Positions 49,316 to 57,674 of a DNA stretch of 64,000 nt are shown here, in pieces. The notes below the pieces were generated by a model. That model was not told where the DNA came from. It did not search any database and saw nothing but the letters and a program-made list of their open reading frames with translations. Source of the stretch: Desmonostoc vinosum HA7617-LM4 (lineage in GTDB: Bacteria > Cyanobacteriota > Cyanobacteriia > Cyanobacteriales > Nostocaceae). The number at the start of each line of letters is the position of its first letter. Position 1 is the stretch's first letter. Location: contig JAHHHC010000019.1 of the NCBI GenBank assembly GCA_019359515.1, positions 49,068 to 113,067 of the forward strand, given 5' to 3'. A program made the translations under genes and the position numbers.

Positions 49316-50427
49316 TTAATTACCTCTGCAACGACTTGTGTGACTCGACAGATTTGCTCATCTGTTAGTGCCATTCCACTAGGAATGTAGAAACCACGAC
49401 GAGCAATTCTTTCGGCAACAGGACAGCACACTCTAGCAAATAAGCCCATTTTCTGGAATACAGGTTGTTCATGCATGGGCCAAAAAAAGGGACGAGTCCC
49501 GATTTGATATTGAGCTAAACGCTGCATTGCTTCTTGGGCATCAAAAGGAACTTCATCTTTTAAAACTAGACCATAGACCCAATAAATATTGTCAGCATAG
49601 TCTAATCGCGGTAGCGGTAGTTGTAGTCCGGGGATGTCTGACAATAGCTCTGTGTAGCGTTGCCCGATACGTCGTTTACGAGCGACAAATTCGTCTAATC
49701 GCTCTAGTTGAGCCACCCCAAGAGCTGCTTGCAAGTTGGACATCCGTAGATTCCAGCCCAATTCTTCGTGTACGAAACGTTTATGAGGTTGGAAGCATAA
49801 ATTGCGTAATGAACGACAATGTTCTGCTATTTGCTCATCATCGGTGAGTACTATCCCTCCCTCGCCAGTTGTGATATGTTTGTTGGGGTAGAAACTGAAG
49901 GTACTAATAGTACCAAAGCTACCGCATGGGCGGTCTTTATAAGTTTGACCGTGCATCTCTGCGGCATCTTCAATGATATGCAACCCATATTTATCAGCTA
50001 AGGCTAGAACAGGTTCCATATCCACTGGTAATCCGTAGATATGGACAACCATAATTGCTTTGGTTCTGGGTGTAATTTTCTCCTCAATTTGGTTGATATC
50101 CATATTCCAGGTGTGGCGATCGCATTCCACTACTACTGGTACAGCACCGCTACGAACAATGGCAGCAGCACAAGAAATAATCGTGAATGTCGGTAAAATA
50201 ACTTCATCCCCTGATGTAATTCCTAGTGCTACAACCGCAGCATCAAGGGCAGCAGAACCATTACTAACAGCTATGCCATATTTACGTCCCATTCGAGCGG
50301 CAAACTGTTCTTCAAGTTTTTTAACAAATAATCCTTCAGAAGAAATCCATCCGCTATCGATGCACTCAAGTAAGTATTTTTTTTCATTACCATCTAGTAG
50401 TGGTTGGTTAACTGGAATTGAGTTCAT
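49312..50427 (-). CDS. DegT/DnrJ/EryC1 sugar aminotransferase
   Basis: A 371-residue PLP enzyme of the DegT family, which transfers an amino group to nucleotide-linked keto-sugars. Seen: QPLLDGNEKKYLLECIDSGW and GKYGIAVSNGSAALDAAVVAL-like PLP-phosphate region, VIEDAAEMHG (Asp for the ring nitrogen) and the Schiff-base Lys in FSFYPNKHITTGEGGIV. The opening is close to GDP-perosamine synthases, so the product may be a 4-amino-4,6-dideoxy sugar; this is an inference. It follows the cupin gene by seven bases. Confidence 0.88.
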   Translation of the reverse strand: MNSIPVNQPLLDGNEKKYLLECIDSGWISSEGLFVKKLEEQFAARMGRKYGIAVSNGSAALDAAVVALGITSGDEVILPTFTIISCAAAIVRSGAVPVVVECDRHTWNMDINQIEEKITPRTKAIMVVHIYGLPVDMEPVLALADKYGLHIIEDAAEMHGQTYKDRPCGSFGTISTFSFYPNKHITTGEGGIVLTDDEQIAEHCRSLRNLCFQPHKRFVHEELGWNLRMSNLQAALGVAQLERLDEFVARKRRIGQRYTELLSDIPGLQLPLPRLDYADNIYWVYGLVLKDEVPFDAQEAMQRLAQYQIGTRPFFWPMHEQPVFQKMGLFARVCCPVAERIARRGFYIPSGMALTDEQICRVTQVVAEVIK

Positions 50428-50434
50428 GGCTTAC

Positions 50435-50869
50435 CTACCTCACAACTATCTTGGCTTGTGCTGCGGTAATCCCAGTAAACCGAGTTTTGTCTTGTTCCCC
50501 GACATAAGGGCCTTGCTTAACTTCAACCATTTGAACCTCTTCTAGTACCTCGAAACCATGACCACCGGTAACTAAAAGTATGATATCGCCAGACTCTAAG
50601 ATGCGGCTTTCTAAATATTGTTGCTGATTGTTGTAAAAATCAACACGCAACTTGCCTTTTTTAATCACTAAAACTTCTTGGGTGTATTGCACTTCACGAC
50701 GCACAGCATTATGCACATGGGGTGGGATGACTTTGCCTACGGGATGATGCATATATGCCAACTGCTGAGACAGTTCGTTTGGCGTGAAAAAGTGAATACC
50801 CGACTCGTTAAAATGCCGAGACACGATTATAGCTAAGAGTTGATGCTCATAGGTAATATGTTCAATCAT
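50435..50869 (-). CDS. Cupin-fold protein, probably sugar modifying
   Basis: From the ATG at 50869 (MIEHITYEHQLLAIIVSRHF) the protein has 144 residues. A TTG at 50944 would add 25 residues with a CPKC pair and cannot be excluded. A cupin-like barrel is indicated by HHPVGKVIPPHVHNAV, where HxH-type metal ligands appear, and by ILESGDIILLVTGGHGFEVLE for the second motif. It resembles small isomerase/WxcM-like cupins in sugar loci. It is the first gene of the cassette. Confidence 0.68.
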   Translation of the reverse strand: MIEHITYEHQLLAIIVSRHFNESGIHFFTPNELSQQLAYMHHPVGKVIPPHVHNAVRREVQYTQEVLVIKKGKLRVDFYNNQQQYLESRILESGDIILLVTGGHGFEVLEEVQMVEVKQGPYVGEQDKTRFTGITAAQAKIVVR

Positions 50870-50944
50870 TTCTATGGTAATTTGGTTACAGTAATCTAAT
50901 CTATCTAGATAGCATTTTGGGCAAAGTGCTGCTCTAGAAATCAA

Positions 50945-51771
50945 AGAGCTTGTCTAGTAAAAGTGTTAATTTGCTATTTATACGATGATATTCTACTAAT
51001 AGTTTTAAACTTCCTATTCAATCTTCTCTCTAAAGGACTAAAAGCTTTGTGTGTTGAATCTTGACTGAAAAATTATTATCCAGTTTGAATGCACCCAATA
51101 TTTTCACCAAAGGAGATCAAGTTGCCAGTCACTGCATTTGGTGCTGACTCTACTTGTAACTTTTGCATAATTTCTTAATATCTTTGGTTATTCAGATATG
51201 AGAAATAAGCGCTTTGGCAAGCTATCTAAAATTCATAAATTGGATATATGGTATACAAATTTTAGACGGTAGTTATGTGTATTTTAACCGAATTAAGCAT
51301 TAACAACATTTCAGTGACCCTCAAGAATTTAAAGATTCAATAAAGTAAAAGTAAAAAATAGAGTTAAAAACTCTAGATATATTGATAGAGTAAAGTTTTC
51401 ACAACAAAGTATGGACGTGAATAAAGTTAAAAGTTTTGTTACGTTAATCTATAACCAATCCTCCGTCTAAAAACAAACATAGTATGATATTTATGTATAT
51501 ATAGTTATGTTTATTTATGTCCATATAGTTGTTAATTAATGATTAGGGTGGATAGGAACGGCTGATAAAGAGATATTTGGTTGATGCATACTAACTGGTT
51601 ATACTCACCTGTACAAATGCGCGTTATTAATTTCTGTCTAACGTAGTTAACATAACTGGTGTAGAATTCTCAGCCATTTTTATGCTAATTGCTTAAAATT
51701 AGGCGATCGCACTGCTAGTTTGAAGTCATAGATAAGATAAAAGAGTAACGATCTCTCACTTACTACTACCA
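50945..51771. other. AT-rich divergent intergenic region
   Basis: About 830 bp between the glycan cassette and the M16 peptidase gene, transcribed away from each other, so it should contain both promoters. A ribosome-binding-like AAGGAG at 51112 precedes only an 18-codon frame, which I do not accept as a gene. Confidence 0.5.
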
Positions 51772-53055
51772 ATGACCACAACTTTATTACAGTTACCTCG
51801 TCTGAATGCTCCAAAGCTACATCAATTGCCCAATGGTTTAACCATAGTAGCAGAGCAGGTGCCAGTTGCAGCCGTTAATTTAAGTTTGTGGCTCAAAGTT
51901 GGTTCAGCAGTGGAATCGGATGCCATTAACGGTATGGCTCACTTTTTAGAGCATATGATTTTTAAGGGAACCGAAAGATTGGCTAGTGGTGAGTTTGAGC
52001 GTCGTATTGAAGAACGGGGTGCTGTCACTAACGCAGCTACCAGCCAAGATTATACTCATTACTACATAACTACTGCTCCCAAGGATTTTGCTGAGCTTGT
52101 GCCACTGCAAATAGACGTAGTGTGTAACGCTAGTATTCCTGATGATGCTTTTGAACGCGAACGATTAGTAGTTTTAGAAGAGATTAGACGTTCAGAAGAT
52201 AATAAGCGCCGTCGCACGTTTCGGCGGGCAATGGAAACAGCGTTTGAGGTGCTACCTTATCACCGTCCAGTATTAGGGCCGGAATCGGTAATTTCTCAGC
52301 TGAAACCTCAGCAAATGCGCGATTTTCACAATAATTGGTATCAACCCCAGTCAATGACTGCTGTTGCTGTGGGTAATTTGCCCACAGAAGAATTAATCGA
52401 AATTGTTACAAAAGGATTTACACAAGCTAATCACACTCACCACTCACTACTCCCTACTCCCCACTCCCCTATTCATCCCGAATCTGCGTTTACAGAAGTT
52501 GTACATCGGGAGTTTATTGATGCGAGTCTCCAACAAGCACGCTTAGTAATGGTTTGGCGGGTTCCGGGATTAACTCAGCTAGATCAGACTTATGCATTGG
52601 ATATTTTAGCAGGAATTTTAGGACATGGAAGGACATCAAGACTTGTCAGAGATTTGCGGGAAGAACGGGAATTAGTTTCCTCCATTTCTGTGAGCAATAT
52701 GAGCAATCAACTGCAAGGGACATTTTACATTTCAGCTAAATGTGCAGTCGAAAATTTACCAGTTGTCGAAGATGCGATCGCTCAACATATCCGTACCTTA
52801 CAAACAGAGTTGGTAACAGAATCGGAAATTGCCCGCGTACAGCGACGAGTAGCTAACAGATTTATTTTTGGCAACGAAACCCCAAGCGATCGCGCTGGAT
52901 TATACGGTTATTATCAATCATTGATAGGAGATTTAGAACCAGCACTTAACTATCCAAGTTACATTCAAGCCTTACAAGTCAGCGATTTACTTTTAGCCGC
53001 CAATCAATACCTTTGTCCAGAGGCATATGGTGTAGTTGTCATTAAACCGTTTTAG
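51772..53055 (+). CDS. M16-family zinc peptidase
   Basis: A 427-residue pitrilysin-type peptidase. The inverted zinc motif HFLEHMIFKG (HxxEH) lies near residues 58-67, with the distal Glu in RLVVLEEIRRSEDN. The second half, beginning near residue 230, has the arginine/tyrosine pair region GRTSRLVRDLREER and SVSNMSNQLQGTFYISA typical of the inactive half. Cyanobacterial members resemble processing peptidases; partner M16 subunits are often encoded together but none is here. Residues about 222-240 (THHSLLPTPHSPIHPES) are coded by a CCTACTCCCCACTCCCC-type low-complexity run and look like an insertion between the halves. ATG start. Confidence 0.93.
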   Translation: MTTTLLQLPRLNAPKLHQLPNGLTIVAEQVPVAAVNLSLWLKVGSAVESDAINGMAHFLEHMIFKGTERLASGEFERRIEERGAVTNAATSQDYTHYYITTAPKDFAELVPLQIDVVCNASIPDDAFERERLVVLEEIRRSEDNKRRRTFRRAMETAFEVLPYHRPVLGPESVISQLKPQQMRDFHNNWYQPQSMTAVAVGNLPTEELIEIVTKGFTQANHTHHSLLPTPHSPIHPESAFTEVVHREFIDASLQQARLVMVWRVPGLTQLDQTYALDILAGILGHGRTSRLVRDLREERELVSSISVSNMSNQLQGTFYISAKCAVENLPVVEDAIAQHIRTLQTELVTESEIARVQRRVANRFIFGNETPSDRAGLYGYYQSLIGDLEPALNYPSYIQALQVSDLLLAANQYLCPEAYGVVVIKPF

Positions 53056-53058
53056 AGG

Positions 53059-54024
53059 TTATTTCTTTGGAAGAAAAGTTGATAATAATGCTATCAAAGC
53101 TCTTATATTCAGCTTTTTTTTCTTGATTATTTGCCAAAAATGATAACGTGCTGCTTTTGTCTGTCCAGCTTGCAATAAGCTCATTCCTAAAGCATAAGTA
53201 GATTCCAACAATCTCCGCCGAAAATATGGTTGTAACTCCTCTAACTGAGCATCTTCCATAAATCGCTCATAGCAAAATATATGATTTTGCGCTTTGCGAA
53301 TACCAATCTGTGGATTGCTGTTTAATGTATCAGTTTGCTCATGTTGGCGATATCGAGTCAGTTTTTCTGGATAATAATAAGCCCCAAGACCAGAACGAGA
53401 ACAGAGATAGTTAATGTACAAATCGTAGCAACCGCCTACCTGAACTGGTATTAAATCCCAATCCACGACTTCCTTGCGAATAACGGCAGCGTTAGCGCTT
53501 GCTATAGACATATTTACTATTCCAAGTTCATAAAAAGGTTGGTAAATTCCTTCTTTCAAATCAAACCGTTTCCATGTTTTGGAACACTCTTGTGTGAGAA
53601 AAACATCTATCTTAGCGTTAGCATCAATTACATAATGATCGCAAAAAGCCAATGCTAAATTTGGGTTAGCCTCTAGAAGAGGAACGAGTTTTTGTAAAAA
53701 GGTTTTTTCCCATATGTCATCATCATGTAAACAAGCAATGTATTTTCCCCGTGCCATTTTAAACCCATTAATAATATTAGTTACCATACCGAGATTATGA
53801 GAATTTCGTACAAATCGAATTCGAGGATCTCGGAAATAATCAACTATTGATTGAGGGCTAATATCGCTACAGTTATCACAAATAATAATGTCAAGATTTT
53901 GATAAGTTTGTTTAACTGCGCTATCTATTGCTTCTTTTAGATATTTTGGTCGGTTATATGTTGGGATAATAATACTCACTAAAGATTGTGAAAGTTCATT
54001 CATAAAACTACAATTAAAATGCAA
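53059..54024 (-). CDS. Family 2 glycosyltransferase
   Basis: A 321-residue GT-A glycosyltransferase. The nucleotide-binding start is VSIIIPTYNRPKYLKEAI, followed by DIIICDNCSD, and the metal-binding DDD is in IACLHDDDIWEKTFL. C-terminal residues include basic helices without a membrane span. Members build surface polysaccharides or glycosylate proteins; the acceptor is unknown. The gene converges on the M16 gene with only three bases between the stop codons. The first ATG gives MHFNCSFMNELSQSL; the second (MNELSQSL) is an equally good start. Confidence 0.9.
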   Translation of the reverse strand: MHFNCSFMNELSQSLVSIIIPTYNRPKYLKEAIDSAVKQTYQNLDIIICDNCSDISPQSIVDYFRDPRIRFVRNSHNLGMVTNIINGFKMARGKYIACLHDDDIWEKTFLQKLVPLLEANPNLALAFCDHYVIDANAKIDVFLTQECSKTWKRFDLKEGIYQPFYELGIVNMSIASANAAVIRKEVVDWDLIPVQVGGCYDLYINYLCSRSGLGAYYYPEKLTRYRQHEQTDTLNSNPQIGIRKAQNHIFCYERFMEDAQLEELQPYFRRRLLESTYALGMSLLQAGQTKAARYHFWQIIKKKKLNIRALIALLSTFLPKK

Positions 54025-54149
54025 AATTATTTATTTTACATATGTAATTTTCCCTTAGATAAAAATAATTGTCTATATATATGCAACTTTGTTGAAATAA
54101 CCAGTTGAGATACTAAAATAGAGACTAATACAGAACAAAATTACTCAGC

Positions 54150-55025
54150 ATGACGTGGACTGAAATTGATGCTCATATCAGCCAAGTGACTGGCGAAAAA
54201 TTTCACACTCAGCAGAGGCGATCAGTTGGTGGTGGGTGTATCAACCAGGGTTATGCTGTATCTGATAGCAAGCTGAGTTACTTCGTCAAACTTAACCAAG
54301 TCTCTCAAGTGGCAATGTTTGAGGCTGAGGCACTGGGCTTAGCAGAAATGCTCACAACAGCTAGTATTCGCGTCCCAAAACCGATTTGTTGGGGTACAAC
54401 TGATAATTCTAGTTACATTGTGTTGGAATGGCTGGAAATGGCAGGAGGTAATACCCAATCCTGGGAAGAGATGGGGCATAAGTTAGCGATGATGCATAAA
54501 GCTAGCAATAGTCAAGACTTTGGTTGGAAAATTAATAATACTATTGGTTCCACGCCCCAAATCAACACCCAGACAGCAGATTGGGCAGAGTTTTATGCTC
54601 AACATCGCTTGGGTTATCAATTTCAATTAGCAAGACGGCGGGGAGGAAGTTTCCCCCAGCAAGATGAGTTACTTGCAGCTATTCCAGAGTTATTAGCTGA
54701 TCACCAAGTTCAACCTTCGTTGGTACATGGCGATTTGTGGGGTGGTAATGCTGGGTGTACAGTGTCGGGGGAACCAGTGATTTTTGATCCAGCTACATAT
54801 TTTGGCGATCGCGAAGTCGATATCGCCATGACAGAATTGTTTGGTGGTTTTCCAGCAGCTTTTTACAAAGGTTATAACGAAGTCTTTCCTTTAAATGCAG
54901 GCTATGAGCAGAGAAAAACGCTTTATAACCTGTATCACATTTTGAATCACTTCAATTTATTTGGTGGTGGTTATGCTTCCCAGGCGAACCGGATGATTAA
55001 CCAGGTTTTGCGCGATCGTCCTTAG
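54150..55025 (+). CDS. Fructosamine kinase family protein
   Basis: A 291-residue kinase of the fructosamine/ketosamine-3-kinase family with the APH-like fold. Visible: SVGGGCINQGYAV (ATP loop), YFVKLNQVSQVAMFEAEALG with the Lys that contacts ATP and the helix-C Glu, the catalytic loop LVHGDLWGGNAG (Asp) and IFDPATYFGDREVDIAM with the metal Asp. Such kinases phosphorylate sugar adducts on proteins, enabling deglycation. It has an ATG start, no clear partner, and precedes the RiPP locus by 230 bp. Confidence 0.92.
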   Translation: MTWTEIDAHISQVTGEKFHTQQRRSVGGGCINQGYAVSDSKLSYFVKLNQVSQVAMFEAEALGLAEMLTTASIRVPKPICWGTTDNSSYIVLEWLEMAGGNTQSWEEMGHKLAMMHKASNSQDFGWKINNTIGSTPQINTQTADWAEFYAQHRLGYQFQLARRRGGSFPQQDELLAAIPELLADHQVQPSLVHGDLWGGNAGCTVSGEPVIFDPATYFGDREVDIAMTELFGGFPAAFYKGYNEVFPLNAGYEQRKTLYNLYHILNHFNLFGGGYASQANRMINQVLRDRP

Positions 55026-55259
55026 TTATTGGTCATTAGTCATTGTATTCACAAAGGACTAATGTCTCATGACGGTCTCAACCAAAGATTTTTTGCAGCA
55101 TTGCATAAATTTTATTTTTCTCCTTGATAACTTTACAGTTGCGTCAATCGAAGTTTAACTTTCGAGTCATAAATCAATAGCAAAAGTAGTAACTTTTGCT
55201 ATTGAAATGACAATGCAACAAACAATAAACATCATCAATTAAACACAAGGAGAATTCCT

Positions 55260-55427
55260 ATGTCTAAACAACAAAACGCTAAAGTATCCCGCACTCTGAT
55301 TGAAGACCTGAAAGTAGATGCTGATATCACAACTGAACTGTCTGAAAAAGACCTAAAAGTTATCGTTGGTGGATTGAGACCAGTAGCATCTACTTGTCAT
55401 CAAAGCGGTGGTTATGATTGTGACTAA
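55260..55427 (+). CDS. RiPP precursor peptide (graspetide-like), 55 residues
   Basis: This small gene codes for a leader and core peptide. A near-perfect AAGGAG lies seven bases before the ATG. Residues 1-38 are a helical leader (LIEDLKVDADITTEL, then LSEKDLKVIVGG), ending in the double-glycine cleavage motif typical of exported peptides. The core after Gly38 is LRPVASTCHQSGGYDCD. It offers hydroxyl donors (S44, T45, S49), a lysine-free body, acid acceptors D53 and D55 at the C-terminus, and two cysteines (C46, C54). An MvdD-type ATP-grasp ligase and a PpiC-related maturation protein follow on the same strand. I infer ester (or thioester/disulfide) ring formation. The precursor role is inferred from size, leader and neighbours. 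Confidence 0.82.
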   Translation: MSKQQNAKVSRTLIEDLKVDADITTELSEKDLKVIVGGLRPVASTCHQSGGYDCD

Positions 55428-55469
55428 TTTAAATTTTTTCAAGGTCATAATTGATTAGTAATCTGATAA

Positions 55470-55499
55470 AGAAAGTTTGCTTTACTCAGCAAACTTTTT
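55470..55499 (+). terminator. Terminator-like hairpin between precursor and ATP-grasp gene
   Basis: AAAGTTTGCT (55472-55481) pairs perfectly with AGCAAACTTT (55488-55497) over a six-base loop, and the stem can extend by two weaker pairs. A short T-rich run follows. Placed about 45 bp after the precursor stop codon, it would end most transcripts there and let some continue, giving more precursor than enzyme. Confidence 0.75.
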
Positions 55500-55616
55500 C
55501 TTAATTGAGGGAAAGATGCATCTCTTGCAGAAGAGAACAAGGAGAGTTGGCGAAATTTGTATTTCCCAACTTCTCTAACTTTCCTGCATCCATCACTGAT
55601 TTCTCCAATAAAAACG

Positions 55617-56603
55617 ATGATTCTTATACTGACTGGCGCAGAAGATTTACATGCTGACTGGCTAGAGAAAAAACTGCGAGAAAGAAACGCTGACTTTATT
55701 AGATTCGACCCAGCAGACTTCCCAACAAAAACCAAAATTTCACTTTCATATTTACCAGATAATCAAATTCAATATATTTTACACATTGGCGAAACTTCAA
55801 TTGATCTATCCTCTATCAAAACAGTATGGTATCGTCGTCCACAACGTCCTCATCCCCATACCGAAGGTTTAGATAAATCTGCCCATCAATTTTTAATAGA
55901 AGAATGTGAAAGTTTTGTCCAAGATGTATGGAATTTTTTAGATTGTTTATGGTTGCCGGCCCAACCCATAACACTGCAACGGGCAAAATCCAAAGCTTTA
56001 CAGCTGAAAATTGCAGCAGAAATTGGCTTTGATTTGCCACCAACACTCATGACTAATAATCCTCAAGATTTTATAGATTTTTATAATCAAAATAATGGAC
56101 AAGTTATTAGTAAATTAGCTGGCCCCTCACTACTGAGAAATCTCCGGGATGATTTTACACGCTTCACTGAATTTGTTTCCAAACGCGATGTAATTTATGC
56201 TCAATCAGTACAGCGATGCCCAGCTATTTTTCAAGCTTATGTTCCAAAACAAGTTGAATTAAGAATTACAGTAGTAGGGCATCAAGTACTAGCCGCAGAA
56301 ATTCATTCTCAAAAAAGTAATCATACTCGTTACGATTGGCGGCATTATGATTACCATAAAACTCCATACTATCCTCATGAATTGCCACAAGCTGTGAGTC
56401 AATTATGTATACAGCTAGTGCAAAAACTAGGACTATGCTACGGCACTATTGATATGATCGTCACTCCCGATGGACAGTATATTTTCTTGGAAATCAATCC
56501 TAATGGGCAGTACCTCTGGATTGAACAAGCAACTGGACTACCAATTAGCGATGCGATCTGTGACTTACTGATATCAGGGAACAGGGAACAGGGAACAGGT
56601 TAA
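55617..56603 (+). CDS. MvdD-type ATP-grasp peptide ligase (RiPP maturase)
   Basis: A 328-residue ATP-grasp protein of the size of MvdC/MvdD ligases. A TTG at 55557 is in frame, but ATG at 55617 gives MILILTGAEDLHADWLEKKL, the family pre-ATP-grasp start. Further marks are FIRFDPADFP, SIKTVWYRRPQRPHP (the family VWYRRP), VISKLAGPSLL, VELRITVVGHQVLAAEIHSQ and the Mg-binding FLEINPNGQYLWIEQATGLPIS, cited here in parts. These enzymes activate side-chain carboxylates by phosphorylation and join them to Ser/Thr or Lys. The 3' end is made of CAGGGAA repeats, adding SGNREQGTG before the stop. It lies downstream of the precursor and 39 bp before the maturation protein. Confidence 0.9.
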   Translation: MILILTGAEDLHADWLEKKLRERNADFIRFDPADFPTKTKISLSYLPDNQIQYILHIGETSIDLSSIKTVWYRRPQRPHPHTEGLDKSAHQFLIEECESFVQDVWNFLDCLWLPAQPITLQRAKSKALQLKIAAEIGFDLPPTLMTNNPQDFIDFYNQNNGQVISKLAGPSLLRNLRDDFTRFTEFVSKRDVIYAQSVQRCPAIFQAYVPKQVELRITVVGHQVLAAEIHSQKSNHTRYDWRHYDYHKTPYYPHELPQAVSQLCIQLVQKLGLCYGTIDMIVTPDGQYIFLEINPNGQYLWIEQATGLPISDAICDLLISGNREQGTG

Positions 56604-56642
56604 ATACACAACGCTGTTAGTTGTAATTTTCTGAGGTTGATT

Positions 56643-57674
56643 ATGAGAGAAGAATTGCAAAAGGGGTTGAGTGATGTTCTTGAGTATTTAATGTCAGTTA
56701 CTCAAGAAAAAATCCAACCAAAAACCGCGAAAACTCGATTTTTAGATCTGCAAAAGCGATATCCCACAATCCAAATGGATTTACTTTGGGAACAAGAAAC
56801 ATATGATCTTTCCATTCATTATGATGTTCTTTTACAAATGAATGGTGAAGGTACAGTATCTCTGAGTTTTTGTTCTGAGCATAGTTTACCTTGGCCGTTA
56901 CGTGGTGTTCGTCGTACTAGAGAGATTGATTTAGTACGAGTTAACAATACTGTGCTGACTGTAGGAGATGCGATCGCTCACCTTGATTTTATCTGGAATG
57001 AGATACCAATTATCAATCATTTGGTTGAGGTATGTTTAATTCGTGAAGCCCTAGAAAAGGAACCAATTGAAATTTCTGATACTGAATTACAACAGGCGAT
57101 GAATAGCTTTCGTAAAGCTCATAAACTATACAAAGCTGAAGATACATATAATTGGATTGAGCAAAACTGCATCACTCACGAAAAACTAGAGCAAATTGTT
57201 CAAGATTACGCTATAGTCAATAAATTACGTGAGCGAATTACAGCTAATCATGTAGAAGACTACTTTAAAAAACACCATACAGACTTTGAGACTGCATACA
57301 TTGCTCAGATTGATTTTGATGATGAAAATATTACACAGGATTTTTATCAGCAAATTTGTAGCGGCAAAATTAATTTTTATGATGTAGCAGAACAACGCTT
57401 TTTAATATCAAGTCAAAACTCATCGGTAAATTATTTCTTCAAGATACAGCGCGCGCAAGCATCCCCTCACCTAAAAAATATTATGTTTGCTGCTAAACCT
57501 GGCGATATATTAGAACCAGTAAAAACAGAAAAAGGTTATGCAATCATTCGTGTGCTATCGATAAATCCCGCATGTTTTGATGAAGCAACACAAACAACTA
57601 TTAAACAAATTATCTTTAAACAATGGTTAGCTCAGCTCCAAAATGCAGCTACAATTGAATGGTTTTGGGGATAG
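56643..57674 (+). CDS. PpiC/parvulin-related peptide maturation protein
   Basis: A 343-residue protein from the ATG at 56643, which has GAGG six bases upstream. The first 110 residues (MREELQKGLSDVLEYLMSV, LPWPLRGVRRTREIDLVRVN) are not a known chaperone domain but recall the N-terminal part of the TIGR04500-like peptide maturation family, a name I recall from RiPP loci. Residues about 115-210 are SurA-like helices. About 215-330 match a parvulin isomerase, with VEDYFKKHHTDFETAYIAQI and FAAKPGDILEPVKTEKGYAI. A cytoplasmic partner that presents or folds the precursor for the ATP-grasp enzyme is likely but inferred. Confidence 0.8.
   Translation: MREELQKGLSDVLEYLMSVTQEKIQPKTAKTRFLDLQKRYPTIQMDLLWEQETYDLSIHYDVLLQMNGEGTVSLSFCSEHSLPWPLRGVRRTREIDLVRVNNTVLTVGDAIAHLDFIWNEIPIINHLVEVCLIREALEKEPIEISDTELQQAMNSFRKAHKLYKAEDTYNWIEQNCITHEKLEQIVQDYAIVNKLRERITANHVEDYFKKHHTDFETAYIAQIDFDDENITQDFYQQICSGKINFYDVAEQRFLISSQNSSVNYFFKIQRAQASPHLKNIMFAAKPGDILEPVKTEKGYAIIRVLSINPACFDEATQTTIKQIIFKQWLAQLQNAATIEWFWG

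Noticed and set aside
51125..51181. 18-codon frame behind an AAGGAG sequence
   Set aside because: Spacing is good but the TTG start and tiny size give no support for a gene.
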